Positions 22,103 through 35,400 of a stretch of 64,000 bases of DNA are shown here, in pieces. The notes beneath the pieces were generated by a model. It worked only from the letters and a program-made list of their open reading frames with translations, made no database searches and was not told the DNA's origin. The stretch is from Azolla caroliniana (Eukaryota > Polypodiophyta), in contig JBHGNT010000011.1 of the NCBI GenBank assembly GCA_043228905.1, forward strand, positions 12,152,001 through 12,216,000, given 5' to 3'. Numbering within the stretch: position 1 is the stretch's first letter; each line of letters begins with the position of its first letter. Both the position numbers and the translations under genes were made by a program.

Positions 22103-25100
22103 ATGAGGTGCATGGAAGGAGCAGAGCAAGATGTGGCTTCTTCCTCTTTTTCTTCCTCTTCCTCTTCCTCTTCTTCTTCCCCATCTCTGAAATTAGACAA
22201 CTCTCTCAAATCTCTCTTGTCTACCAAACAATCTAACAATACTTCATCATCTCCTCCTCCTCATAAACTAGTAAACAGAAAATTGGGTTTAAGTTTAGGG
22301 TTAGGGTTGGGATTAGGGTTAGGGCTAGGATTAGGGTGCGAAAGCAGAGCTACGGATGTTCAGAGAAAATCCCTAAAACATGGAAATCTTATAAGTCTAA
22401 CACAAATCAGAAGCATTTCTTCTTCTTCTTCTTCTTCTACGACTTCTTCATTTTCGTCCTCTGCTTCGGCTTCTGCTTCTGCTTCTTCTTCCACCTCCTC
22501 CTCTTCTTCTTCTTCACTCTTTCCTTTACCCCTGCCTCCTGGGTATAAACCCATCCAAAACCCTAACCCTAATTGCAGATCTAGACTGATCCCTAACCAT
22601 ACCACTAATTCTGGAAGCTCCGAGAGACCACCCATTGTTTCCTCATCTTTCCCAGATTTATGCTTCTCCACGTCTTCATCGTCCTCAGCATCATCTTATA
22701 ACTCCGACATATCTGTAATATCTTCATCTCATTCAGGAGCAGGAGGAGAGCAGGACATGGTCAATAAGATCAACATGCTGAGTATGGGATCTTCTTCCTC
22801 AGCGCCCATGGAATTCTCTCCCCATTTCCTGGCACAAGCATGTGGGAATTTCAGAGCCTCCCACAGGCTGAGGAATGGGGCCATGGGGCCTCTCTACAGG
22901 GGCTCCTTCCCCACCACCACAACACCTTCTTCTTCTTCTTCTTCAGCTCTCAACACAACAGTTGTGGTGAGGGTGGTCATTGAAAGGATAGAGATCACCA
23001 TGGTTAGTTCCTCTTCTCTCATACATACATACATTCATTACATACATTCATTCATTCATTCATTACATACATACATACATTCATTCATTACATACATACA
23101 TTCATTCATTCATTACATACATACAATACATACAATTTGCAAACAAAGCTTTGGAATGCCCATCCCACTCCTCCACATCTTGCCAACCAACAACATCCAA
23201 GAGTGAGAGTGTCTGTCGTCGGATGCGATGCATCTCGCACTCGCTCTCGTGATTGCTTGGCTTGGCATTGGGTTTCGGATTGCCATCACACCTCACACAT
23301 TGGCCTACCAACATCCGTCCTGTTGGATCCCGATGCATCCCCACTCGGCCTCGTGATCGCCTGCATGGGCTTTGTCCCAAGCTTGGCAACCCCTCCTTCG
23401 GCACCCAGTGTTAGTCTCATTGTTCTTGTTCTTGTATGCAACATAACACTCTAGCTTGGAACTTTACACCCACAAAGGTGTGATGGGGAAGTATGTGGGT
23501 TATTAGCAGCACATGATACAATCCCTTGCCCCTCTGAGGTAGGTATGCACGTTCCATTATAGAATTGCATTGGATAAAGTGGAAGTGCTCGTCACTCCAT
23601 GCTCCATGTGAAATGAGAATTCTCGTGTTATTGTGACACCAATAGGTGTGGTGCACGAGAGTAATTATGACATGGTGGAAAAATCACTATAAATGCAAAG
23701 AGAGATGCCTTCAACTTGGGAATGGCCATAAGCACTCTAGAGACAATCCAGATTGTGTCTTTTTAATCTTATAGGTGGCAAGGACCTAATAATACTAGGT
23801 AAGATAATATTGGTAGCATTCTTCTAAATGTCAGTTAATGATTTATTTGCAAATCCTAACTATGTGTTCGGTTTGTTTGTTTACTAACGTCAAACTCTAT
23901 TGCATATGTTGTTGGCTATTGGATATAGCCTTTATCATCAAGCTACTTTTTCATTTCACTACTCAACGTTTTTCATCATTTCGATACTCTTGTTTCATGT
24001 TTTAAATCAAGCTTGTTTATTATCTTGTTTGGGCAATTTCAGATTCGCAAGCGATGGAAGGCTCAAATGCTATCTCTAGCAAGTATGACTCATACTAACT
24101 TGTGCAAAATAATAGGTTTCTCTTATGAGAGAGAGACAAAGGAGAAAGGAGAGTGTCTTCAACAATGCAAAGGCATTGGCTTCATAGTTTGGGACGATCC
24201 CCAAAATGGAAACCTCTACGAATTGTTGCACAATGGCATTTATCCCCATATAGATTGGCCCACAAGACTCAAGATTGCCATTGGCATCGCAGAGGGCGTC
24301 TCATTCTTGCTTGAAAATATGCCAAATCAGGTATTATATCCTATGCTTGTTTAACATAGTCTAGAGGAAGGGTTTGATCATAGTGAAACAAAAAAAAGTA
24401 ACCCTTGCATTTAGCGTTAACTGTGATTGAAAAGGTTGACCCGATTATGTTTCCATCCTTTCACATGCATGCATTTTATCACATAAAGATTCCATGTGAC
24501 TACCATTACCTTCTGTTTGTATCATATTTGGTATTCGTACACCAAATTGTCACGAGAATCTTGCTTGATCATTGTTGAACAATGTTAGTACAAAGATATT
24601 GATATTTGTAAAATCTAACTTTCGTGGGAATTCCAAAGGCTTGACACATTACTTTTGTAGTTTGTTATGTGCTGAATACATTGGTAAAAACAAAGTGTAA
24701 TTTAAAGTAACATTGATTCTTATTTAGATTACTCAAATTTAATTTATGGAAAGCCGACATTTTTAACGTATAGATCCAAATATATATAAACAAATTATCT
24801 TCACGTGTCAATGCGATCACGTAAACTATATTATGAATATTTTAGTTTTGCGTGTACAACACCAAAGGAAGAAAATGAGACAAACCATTATAATAAAATT
24901 GAGACTCAACAATGTCTTCTTGAAAATTGAGGGGGCAGCAATATAAGACTAGACAAAAGTTACCATAGGTCCAACAACAAACATTATGGAATGCTAAATA
25001 GGCATGTTTGATGGACCCACTCAGCTTTAAGAAACAACATAAGTTTCATAGTATGCATGTATAGTTTGAATGGCTAAATGATAAATTTCATGTTATATTT

Positions 25101-26139
25101 ACAAAATCCTACATACAGTAGTTTTTTTCAATCTTATAATGGGCCATGTCACATAGAATAGGAACAATTTGTATGCATAATGAAAATGTCATGTATAGTG
25201 TGAAGGTGACATAATTTACCTTGGTGAATAGATTTTGGTGAAATTGAAGATGAGAAACATAAAGCTAGATGCGTCTTTCAACCCAAAGATATTCGACTTT
25301 GTAAGTTTGATTGGTACCACTTCGACAATAAAGGTAAGTGGAGATTTTTATCCCAAGCAATTCTATAAAGATAGATAAATAGATACAAGCAACACATGCT
25401 TTGTTTAACCCATCTCAATTGGAAATGCTTGAAATGCATGCGTTACTCCATGTGTTTGACTTAAAGCATAATCTCATAACATTGGTTAACAATATCCAAA
25501 CAATGTTCACCACAATTGCTTGAACTCAATCTACATCCAACTCAAGTGAGTCAACCTTTGCAAATTTTAAAAGGCAATATCACAATGCTAGTTTTTCTAA
25601 ATGATTATCAATTATGAAACAATGTCTAGATTAGCATGCTATTGAATTTAGTGAATCTAACTAAACTTTGCCACCAATATTGAGTATTGTTGTAATTAAT
25701 GTCAGAGATAATGTCATTGTCAAGTCCATAACATTAAATAAAAGTAACAACAAAACAAAATTAGATTAGATTCAAATCAATTACATCTAAAATTCGAGCC
25801 ATTTTGTGACAACAGGGTGGTGATATGGTACGAGACTTCGGGATTATGTTGCTTGAATTGTTTAATTTTAGTTGCTATCCACAAGTAGAGGTGCCACATT
25901 CGGAGGAAAGAACACAAATAAGCATAGATTCCAAGGTAAATGATGCTAAGGTGGTGATAGATTTGGCTGCGAGTTGTTTGCTTCCTCATCCATCTCTAAG
26001 GCCTTCCATGCAATACGTGGCTCATGCTCTTCGTAGCCTCTATCAGCCGCGACGACTGTTTAGCCTTCCCACCTCCAAATTACAAATCTCTTCTAAATCT
26101 ACCTCTATCATGAAACAACGGTGTCATAGCTTTGGCTAA
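22103..26139 (+). CDS. Ser-rich protein with degenerate protein kinase domain (pseudokinase), 4 exons
   Basis: My model joins exons 22103-23002, 24043-24330, 25232-25333 and 25816-26139, all phase 0 with GT-AG introns, giving 537 residues. Residues 1-235 are low-complexity (Ser runs, a Leu-Gly run). From about 236 a receptor-like-kinase type fold begins: FSPHFLAQACGNF, then RNGAMGPLYRGSF for the Gly loop. The VAxK position reads VVVRVV (Lys to Arg). The WKAQMLSLASMTHTNLCKII stretch is the alphaC/beta4 region. HRDLKxxN reads LVKLKMRN (398-405), and DFG reads DFV (418-420). The C lobe retains RDFGIMLLELF. All three catalytic motifs are altered, so phosphotransfer is unlikely. A signalling scaffold role is inference. 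The model depends on ab initio splice sites. Confidence 0.7.
23018..23136. repeat. CATA/CATT tetranucleotide microsatellite in intron 1
   Basis: Mixed CATACATTCATT units directly after the first donor site of the pseudokinase gene. The reading frame seen through it is not coding. Confidence 0.9.
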
Positions 26140-27170
26140 CCTCATTTCATCTTAGCTATATTTAGTGTCATTGCCTCTCAAAATGCCTTTTAATATGCTC
26201 TTAAGCTAATAACATGATGCCTCAAAATATCTATAGTTGAGAATGTTTAAAGTAGTTAGAGTTGCATTTGAAGTGCTTCCAATATTTTATAGACAAACCA
26301 ATGGTCGGTTATGAAACAACTATATAAGGCACTGTTGCATACCTCTCCGGAATGATTTCACTCATGCTTTTTATACATGTGTTTGAAAATATCTCCTTCT
26401 ATAGTATATACACATATTGCCTGTAGATCACTACACTTCCATGGGCGTTGCCTATCCATTAAAAGGATTACATTTGTGCTTCCAAATCTCATAAATTAGG
26501 TGCAAATTTGAACACCTCAATAGTGTTATTTAACACTTCTTATTGTTACCCCTAAAACCTACAACTGGTAGCTATAATGCCTAGCTACAAAAACTACTTT
26601 TGTACTTGAAATCTTGGCTACAAAGCTACATGTGTATATGAAATAGCATTATGTTTTGTACCTTATTAAAATGATAAGCTCCTGATGACAGGGGCAAAGC
26701 TATTAGTGTGGGGATATACATATTGTTGAAAAGACAAGCTAAAGTATTGAAATTGTTTGAAAGTGATTGTAAGTTTTCTCATGTTCATTTTGCTTTTGAG
26801 CATTAAATTTGTAACATTTTGTGATTATGAGTTGTTTGGACAAACTTTGAATAAAGATAATGTATCACTCCATCGTGATGGGTCCACAATGAGATAATAA
26901 TGTAACTAACTTATGGGGCCATAAAAATTTGTCATTCTAGTTATCGAATCTACATTGATTAATTGTTTCTTTCAATTTATCTTATTTCCTTCTCATGCAA
27001 ATTTAAGGTCTCCGAAGGTCCTTTGTACAAATTTAAAGAATTAATTGAAACAAGGACAATTCGTTGAAGTTAAATTAAAGTTCTGCACTCACAACTTCCA
27101 TTATGTTTTGGGGGAATTTATTGAAGAGCTACCAATGGATGTATTGAAACCTTACAATAATAACCCTACG
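26140..27170. other. 3' flank of pseudokinase gene; no gene recognised
   Basis: AT-rich DNA. It probably contains the 3' UTR and polyadenylation signals of the preceding gene. Nothing else can be supported. Confidence 0.5.
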
Positions 27171-27176
27171 AAACTC

Positions 27177-27480
27177 ATGCTGCATCCCCAAGAAATTAGG
27201 TGGATGTTATTCATGAAATATTGGAGCTACTGAGTTACTAGCCTTCCTCAAGTTTGTTCTATTCATGATGCGTCACCAAGAAAATAGATTGAATGTTTTT
27301 CATTAGACATTGGGCCTACCCTATATATTTATTTGAGAAAATGCTTTGGTTACTAGCCTTCTCAAGTTTTATTATTATTATGATGTGTCACTTAGAAATT
27401 AGATTGGATGTTATTCATGAAACGTTGGTTTTGTAGATTTGGTCAAGAAAATGTTTAGCTACTCACACTCCTCAAGTTTG
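27177..27480. repeat. degenerate tandem repeat, about 110 bp, three units
   Basis: The words AAGAAATTAG..TGGATGTTATTCATGAAA and ACTAGCCTTCCTCAAGTTT, followed by ATGATGCGTCAC, recur three times with substitutions and indels. Confidence 0.7.
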
Positions 27481-28480
27481 TTTTGTGGATATTGTTAATA
27501 CAAGAACATAAGGTGTCGATATCATCTATTGTGAAACACAAACATGAAAGAATGATGCCTCACAGAATCTAGTGGAAGTATCAATTATTTTCATTATTGC
27601 AATGGATTCCAATATTTTGATTATTCTCTTAAAGATTCTAGGAGTCATGATGCTAATTTTATTTATTGACTTATGACGAGAGATTTTCTATCAAGACATC
27701 CATAAGTTGCAAGTTAGGACGATGTTGTCAAAGTGATTGCTTCAAGTACTTATTTGTCTTCTTAGTCCATTCTCAAGATTCATCAATGATCTTGCATGGA
27801 GATAATTGTGTAACTGTTCTTCTTTATTTGGTTTTTGATTAAGTGTTACAATTTTGTGATGTCACTTAACAATGAGGTTTGTTTTCAACTTTGTAAAACT
27901 TTATTATATTAGAATAACAATTAAAATATTCAACTTGATTTTCTAGATCAAGAGTGTTTATATAATTTTGTTTCTAAATATAATTACAAATATCTAGGCA
28001 AATGATAGGCTTGACATTATTTGCTATTGCGACACATCCTTTGTTAGCAATGTTATCCACTCTTGTTATTGTGGAATTGCATCTTCCTTCTAGTGGAAAA
28101 TTACTGGCACAAACCTTAGTTGAAGATTCTTTACGTTACTACATGTCTTAAAAGAAAATCTTGAAAGGAGTATGCAAGTTCAACATCGATTTGCCTTGGC
28201 TTCAGTGTTGCATATAGATTGGAGGAGGTCTTGCCTTATTTCTTGTACAGAGAGTGATTTGGAATGTTTGGGATAGCAAGGGTAAATGATTATGTGAGGA
28301 TCAATATATCAACATTCGGGGTATCTGTTGGGTGTTGATGTTGCAAATATTCAATTGATTGACTGGATTGGTGTTACGTGCATAACCATAATTGATCATG
28401 AGATAGTTTTTCCTAAACTTATGATGAGTACGTGTGAGTTAGTTTTGAAAGGAACAACAGTATGAATTGTAATATTCAAT
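27481..28480. other. intergenic; no gene recognised
   Basis: AT-rich sequence without supported features. Confidence 0.5.
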
Positions 28481-28483
28481 TCT

Positions 28484-28830
28484 ACAATGTGGGATAACTA
28501 TTAAGTGTGTTATCACTTGACCACTTCAAATAAAGTAGTTAAGTGTAAACACACTAGGGCCTATGGTTTCTACCTATATAAGGAGGCCAACTACCTTATT
28601 ATCAAGGGAGGCGTCACTTATGTTAAGACTATGATAGTGTGGCTATGGCTCTTGTTAGCTAAGCACATGTGATCCTCATAGGGCCCAAGGATCCAAGGTA
28701 CGACTCACATCAACCCTTGATGATATGGGACATCGAGGAGGTTTAGGTTTATCTCACGTCGTTTCCGAGGGGTGGTCGGGTGGTTTGGCACCCCTCTTTC
28801 CTTTCTTTGGTCTATAATTATTTACGTTTT
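28484..28830 (+). repeat. possible LTR-like segment
   Basis: Less AT-rich than its surroundings. It begins near TGTGGGATAACT and carries a TATA-box-like CTATATAAGG near 28573, followed by a GC-richer stretch. This looks like an LTR promoter region, but I could not find a partner LTR, a clear CA end or a target-site duplication. Confidence 0.25.
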
Positions 28831-29039
28831 GCTTAATTAATTAGTTAGACTCCAATAATTGGTAGTAAATTAAAGGACAAGTTTATGCATTGGAAGTCTC
28901 AATTATGGGCATTTAATGTGCAACTCAAAGTGATGCAATGTATCATGAATCATGATACCCATGTAATCATATTTTTTACTATTGCTCCCTTGGACTTATA
29001 ACACATTACAAACATTGTTGCAACCTTTTCTATTCATGT

Positions 29040-29490
29040 TATGGTGAAGGGGAGAAAATATGGGATTGACATGGACTAAATGGGATCATTTGGCTACTTG
29101 TAAACGTTTAGGTGGTGTCACAATATTGAATATGGAAATGCCTTCAATGGATTGGAGATTTGCATTATCACAAGATATGTATCAAGTAGATCAATCATGG
29201 ATATATGATGCAATTTTTATTGAGTATATAGAATTGGTGCATAGGAAATGGTGCATGGGAAACTAACACTCAAACATCGTGGTGGCCATTGCTTAATGGA
29301 TGTATTCCTCTAAAGATTCAACATTTTGTATGTGCTCAACAATTGGTAAGGTCTTGGAAAGATGCCTTATCTTTCTTGGAGTGGGCACCACGAAGCAACT
29401 TAAAGCTTTGTACTTCATTTCTTCTCTATTGTTGCATTGGCATGGAAAAGAGATGTTGGCATCTTAGTTCAATCATTTATTTTGATTGAG
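29040..29490 (+). pseudogene. LINE ORF2 C-terminal remnant
   Basis: The plus-strand frame includes WTKWDHLATCKRLGGVTI and later a Cys/His-containing tail, which resemble the region after the reverse transcriptase in plant L1 proteins. It is broken by stops at about 29264 and beyond. The part from 29186 onward is repeated at 41331, so the duplication boundary lies inside this remnant. Confidence 0.5.
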
Positions 29491-30376
29491 GGTTGTGGAA
29501 TTGGGGGATGTGGTTAATATTGAATCTCAAAGGTTTTCAAATGTTGAAAATGTTGAATGATGGTTATGTATTCCCCCAAATATGGATTTATTTGGGAGAA
29601 ATTACATATATACACCAAATTTGCCCCATGAGACAATTGATTGCAATAATGGGATGTGTGCCCAATCATTGAAAATAAAATGAAATAAAAATTAGAAGAT
29701 AAATAAAAGAGTTTTAGTGTGTTACAAAATTGTATGCGATATAACATGTTCTATAAATAAATGACTATCTAAGATAGAATCATATCTTGAAATGCATATT
29801 TAGAGGAAGGGGAGAGATCTAATTTATTACACTTAAGATTCCTCTCTCTTCATATATTCAACACTTGGTTGTTTCATGGCATGACGCGGTGTGATGTCGT
29901 GTGAGAAGATTCTTCCTACCGGCTTGTGGATCTCATTGTGTACATTCCCTTTATATATAAATGGTGCACAAAGATCAAGGCAAGAGAATGCTTGAGGAGG
30001 CAAATGCTCGAAGGAGGCAAACGTTCCTGGGAGGCAAACACTCAAAGGGGGCAAACACTCAAAGGAGCAAATGCTCAACTTCCATCACTTCCCTTCTCTC
30101 TTAAATGAATATTTAGGATCGATTAGAACATGGGTTTAGGCTTAATACACTTGATTAATACAAGTACATGATATGAAGACTAAAATGACCTCATGTTAAG
30201 ACCTAAATGATAAATTACACACAAAAAATATTTTATAAAGTAGGGTGTACAAAATCATCAAACTGATTACAAAGGTTAATAACGAGAAGTTGTTACAATG
30301 AATGATTACAAGAGAAATAGGCAAGGTAAGTTAGTTGCAAGGACCCAAACTATGTGGTCTTCAACGAGGCCCTACT

Positions 30377-30893
30377 TGTCACGGATACACCAAGCACGGA
30401 CTAGGACGAAGCGCAGATGATGGGGCTATGAGCTACGGATGAACTTGGAGCTAGATGTGACAATGCTAGGAACTCTAGATGTTGTGAACGACACGAGGGC
30501 ATGAAGATAGAAATAAAGATCAAGGAGATAAAGATGAGGCGAAACGAGAATACTAGATTGATGTGTCAATGACTGGTGTTGAATCCTTTGAAAGGGAAGA
30601 AGGAGGTTACAAGTATTTATACATGTTCCGAGATTGAATATCTCTAGAATATACTCGAGAAATATCTCTAAAATATACTCGTCGAGAATATGCCGTACAA
30701 TATTTCTAGAATATACTATTGACTAGAATATTCTGATTTTGAAATGTATTATATGTTAGACTATAGAATACTAAACCATTATATACAAATGCATGCTCAT
30801 ATCAAAATGGTTGAGCATGACATATTGTAGTTGTGAGGTTGCAGGTTCAATCCTCACTAACTACATATTTAATAGATTCGTTGTGTCGTGACA
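30377..30893. repeat. LARD copy A, LTR1
   Basis: 517 bp. It contains a TATA-like TATTTATA, then several GAATATCTCTAGAATATACTC-like motifs. Near the end it has a tRNA B-box-like GGTTCAATCC preceded by an A-box-like TGGTTGAGCA, so it may include an old SINE piece. Confidence 0.7.
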
Positions 30894-30959
30894 TTAGCCT
30901 CCCCTTTAGGATCGCCTTTTCGAAAGCGTGGTGTAGGGGTGGACGGGAATTGGAACATG

Positions 30960-31430
30960 AACAACAACATGCATGAGCGACCATGTCGGTCCTCGCCAGG
31001 ATTCGGAACACGAACAATAGCTGGAGTGAGCGAGTATGTGCGGTCCTCGCCGGAGATTGGAACACGAATACCAACGGGCGTGAGTGATCATGTGTGGTCC
31101 TCACAGAGAACACGAACACCAACGAGCATGAGAGACCATGTTGGTCCTCGCCGATAGTTGGAACACAAACACCAACGAGCGTGAACGACCATGCGGCCCT
31201 CATTGAGAACTGGAATACGAACGGACGTGAGCGACCATGTGCGGTCCTCATCGAAAACACGAAAGGACATGAGCGACCATGCGGCCCTCACCCAGAACTG
31301 AACACGAACGGGCGTGAGAGATCATGAGGCCCTCACCGAGAACTGGAACACGAACGGACGTGAGTGACCATGCGACCCTCCCGAGAACTAGAACAACAAC
31401 GGGCGTAGGAGCACAACTAAAGGGGTCGAC
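30960..31430. repeat. tandem array inside LARD copy A
   Basis: About nine degenerate units of 45-60 bp built on GAGCGACCATG, CGGTCCTCGCCGAGA and GGAACACGAACGGGCGTG. Open frames on both strands exist only because of the repeat composition. Copy B has fewer units (43046-43345). Confidence 0.85.
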
Positions 31431-31671
31431 TTGACTTCTTCTATTATGAGAGGGTAAATAGTCAAGGTTGACCCAAGACACGACACAAACCGTAGTGCTA
31501 GTGAGAAACCCACACGATCCCCACTAGGAAAGTGAGTAATTGTGATCCCCACCGAAACTAGAAGGTGAGCGATTGAAATCGGTCCTCACCAATAGAAAGT
31601 GGCGCGAGACTTGAACTATAACAAAAATGCAGTACAAGTGAGCAATGATCCGATCCCCACCAGGAAAGTGA

Positions 31672-32460
31672 TGATGGGAACACACACTCCCGATGAACAA
31701 CGCTCGGCCACAACCGAGCCTAGGATAAAACACAGAAAACGGATAATGAACGCATGACACAGTGAAGAGAAGGGTACACAGGATGTTAACGTGGAAAACC
31801 CAAACTAGGGAAAAAACCACGGCAGCCCACAGACTGCAAACTATCACTATATTAGAATGTACAATAGTAGAGCATCGAGGCAACGACCTCGAGCTTGCTA
31901 TCTTCGCCACAGGCGGTGGTTACAACAGAGGCAACGACCTCTTCTTCTCTCTCTCTCACTGTACTCTGTTATGCGCTCTAATCTTGCGCCAACAAGAATG
32001 ACAACAACATACTACAGTTCTCAGTTTGCCCTAAGTTATATTTATACTAATATGACTTTTCGGCTATTTACAAATATAGCCCCGATGGACTCTCAGAAAA
32101 CATATTTACAAATATGTCCCTTCATCCGGTGAGCACTTCTCGCCGGGCCTTCACCATCCAACTCTTGCCGGGTATTCGTCATCCGGTTCTCACCGGGTCT
32201 TCCGTGGTTGGGTACTCGTCATCCAGTTCTCACCGGGTCTTCCGTAGCCGGGTACTCGTCATCCGGTTTTCACCGGGTCTTCCGTGGTTGGGTACTCCTC
32301 ATCCGGTTCTCACCGGGTCTTCCGTTTCCGGGTACTCCTCATCCGGTTCTCATTGGGTCTTCCATTGCCGGGTACTCCACATACGGTTTTGGCCTCGACC
32401 GAGTTTGCTCATCAATACTGTTCTTCTCACTTCCCATCCGGAGGGACCTGTTTCCTAACA
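31672..32460 (-). repeat. Copia 3' LTR
   Basis: 789 bp, TGATGGG...CTAACA. It holds five full copies of a 40-bp tandem unit (about 32168-32395, core CATCCGGTTCTCACCGGGTC). It is 40 bp longer than its partner because of one extra unit. Confidence 0.95.
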
Positions 32461-32467
32461 AACTCCC

Positions 32468-35400
32468 CCTTCACTCCGGCATGGGATGTCTTACTAGTCC
32501 GACCCGCTTCCGACATGCATCCTGCTTGTCGGGTATCAGTACTTTGGTCAACATATCTGACCCGTTCTCAGCCGTGTGGATCTTCGTCAGCGTGAACTCC
32601 TGGTCATCTACTCTTTCCCGGATCCAGTGATACCTTCGCTGGATATGCTTCGTCCGGGAATGGTAGGCCACATTCTTAGCAAGGTGGATGAAACTTTGAC
32701 TATCGCAATAGAGTCGGTATTCATCTTGCCGGATACCGAGCTCTCCGATGAAGTCCTTCATCCATAATATTTCCTTGCTGGCTTCCACAACCGCCATGTA
32801 CTCCGCCTCCGTGGTTGACAACGCAACTGTCTTCTGAAGCCTCGACTGTCACGAAACAACTCCCCCTGCATATGTCATTACATACCCGGATGTAGACCGA
32901 ATGGTATCCACATCAGCCGACATGTCCGAATCGGTAAAACCGTCAAGTTAAGGTTTTCCGGAGCCGAATCGAAGACACATATTTGAAGTGCCCTTCAGGT
33001 ACCAGAGTATCCATTTAACCGCGTTCCAGTGCTCCTTGCCGGGATTGCTCATAAACCGGCTCACCACTCCGACTGCGTATCCTATATCTGGTCGGGTATA
33101 CACCATTGCGTACATTAAGCTCCCGAAGGCTGAGGCATATGGAACCTTCATCATATTAGCCTTCTCAGCTTTCTTCTTCGGGCTTTGCTTACCGGATAAT
33201 CTACAGTTTGCCGGGAGTGTCGATCCGACCGGTTTCGCTTCTAACATGTTGAACCGTTGAAGCACCTTTGTCACGTATTTCTCCTGTGACAGCCACATTT
33301 GCTTCGTTGGCCGGTTCCAGATGATATGCATCCCCAACATCTATCTTGCCGGACCCAAGTCTTTCATTGAGAAGGTCCAGTTGAGAGCCTTCTTCAGCAT
33401 CCGTATTTTGGCTTGGTCCCGTCTGACGATCAATATGTCGTCCACGTACAGAAGGAGTATCAGGAAGTCGCCTCCTTCGAACTTCTTCACAAACACACAG
33501 TGATCGGCCTACGTCTTGTGGTACCCTTGATCGGTCATGAAGGAGTCGAACTTCCAGTACCATTGTCGGGGAGCCTGCTTCAGTCCGTACATGCTCTTCT
33601 TCACCCGGCAAACCAATTGCTCCTTCCCTTTCTCCACGAATCCTTCCGGTTTTTGCATGTAGATCTCCTCTTCGAGGTCACTGTGAAGGAATGTCATCTT
33701 CACGTCCAACTGCTCTACCTCGAGGTCCATGCTTGCCGCTATACTCAACACCGTCCGGATGGAGGTCATCTTTACTACCGGGGCAAATATCTCTTCGAAG
33801 TCCACTCCCTTCTTCTGTTGGAACCCCTTCACCACGATCCTAGCTTTGTATCTCGGGGGGTTGCCGGCATCTCCCGGTTTCAACTTGTACACCCACTTGT
33901 TTCGGAGTGCCCGCTTTCCTTTCGGCAACTCCACCAATTCGTACGTATGGTTCTCATGCAGTGAATCCATCTCACCCTGCATGGCACTTAACCATTTTCG
34001 GTTGTGGGTGTCATCCTTCGCTTCTTCGAAGCTTTTTGGCTCCCCCTCATCGGTTAGCAACACATGCTCTGCATCCGGAAATCTCCGGGGGGCCCTTCTC
34101 TCTCTGAGAGGATATCTCCGTCTTTGGGCTTCGGTAACCGGCTCCTCCATTTGGTCTTCATCCGAATCCGATTCGGAGTCTTGGCCGGTTCCGGTTTCAG
34201 CTTCCTCTACTTCTTCTTCTGCCGGTTCGGTATCCTCACCGTAACCGGCTGGTTCCTCAAGTGCAAACCGGTCTCTTGCCGGTTGGGTCTGCTCATCGTA
34301 GAATCGATCCTTACTGGTCAACTCGGATTTCATTATCTTCTTCTCAGACTCCCAGTCGGTGAGCGTCTTGTCCTCCATGAAGATAATATCTCGACTCCGG
34401 AATACCTTCTTGTCGACCAGGTCCCACACTCGGTAGCCGAACTCATCGTCGTTGTAACCGAGGAATATGCATGGTCGGGTCTTCGGATCTAGTTTTCCTC
34501 TCCGGTCCTTAGCTACATGCACATACGCAAGACACCTGAATACCTTCAGATGCCGGTAGGACACTTCCTTACAGGTCCAGACTCTCTGTGGCGTGTCTCT
34601 GTCCAAGGGTACTGAGGGTGATCTGTTTATCACATATGTCGCCGTCGACAGTGCCTCAACCCAAAACTTCTTAGGTAGTTTTGCATGCGCCAACATACTC
34701 CGAACCCTCTCCATTATGGTCCGGTTCATCCTCTCGACTAGCCCGTTTACTTTCGGCGTCTTCGGCACGGTAAATTCGAGCCAGATTCCCTTCGAGTGAC
34801 AATACTCCTCGAACTGCCCCCGGTATTCACCTCCGTTATCTGCTCGAACCGCCTTCAGCTTCTGGCCGGTTTCTCTTTCCACTCTCGCGTGGAGCTCTTT
34901 GAAGACGGATAACACCTGATCCTTCGTCTTCAACGGTGTGGCCCACAGCTTCCGGTTGTGATCATCTATGAACGTCACAAAGTACTGCGATCCGGCATGT
35001 GACTTCGTGTCCACTTGACATACATCAGTATGCACCAACTCCAGTGGTGCATTACGTCTCATCGGTGGCCTCGATCGGAAGGAGGTTCGGTTTTGTTTAC
35101 TGGCCAGACAATCAGTGCACTTCTCCAAGTGCACGTTCTTCACTGGAATGAAGTTGTCGTCTGCAAGCCTCTTCATCCCCTTCTCGCTCATGTGACACAA
35201 CCTCTTGTGCCACAGCTCACCGGCAGTGTTGGATGCAACGTTCACGTCTTCCGGGCATAACCGGGCATTCATTAGGTACAACGTGTTTACCTTCCGGGCC
35301 CGAGCCACAATCAGGCTCCCTTTGCTGAACTTCATAACACTGTTCCGGATGCTACCCGTGTAGCCTTCATCATCTAGCCGACTGGCTGATAACAGGTTCA

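Larger units (their letters stand above)
29186..31671. repeat. duplicated segment, copy A (left part)
   Basis: Matches 41331-43616 at an offset of 12145 until about 30893, then with indels. From about 29461 to 30854 I saw no difference between the copies, while the flanks differ at several bases per hundred. It contains the left flank, LTR1 and most of the interior of the LARD-like element. The duplicated sequence resumes at 37296 after the Copia insertion. Confidence 0.9.

Noticed and set aside
22360-22671. Glu-rich minus-strand frame
   Set aside because: Shadow of the Ser-rich exon 1 of the pseudokinase gene on the plus strand.
23137-23454. Frame after the CATA microsatellite
   Set aside because: Lies in intron 1 of the pseudokinase model and has no recognisable domain.
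30847-31481. Several overlapping frames on both strands (Arg/Ser-rich)
   Set aside because: Produced by the GAGCGACCATG tandem array. They differ in frame between copies A and B.
31762-32001. Open frames in the Copia LTR, repeated at 36637-36876 with the same protein
   Set aside because: They lie wholly inside the two LTRs, carry no domain, and are duplicated only because LTRs are.
32168-32395. Regular 40-bp repeats resembling a CRISPR array
   Set aside because: Units are contiguous and similar throughout, with no unique spacers, and the host is a plant nucleus. This is an LTR minisatellite.
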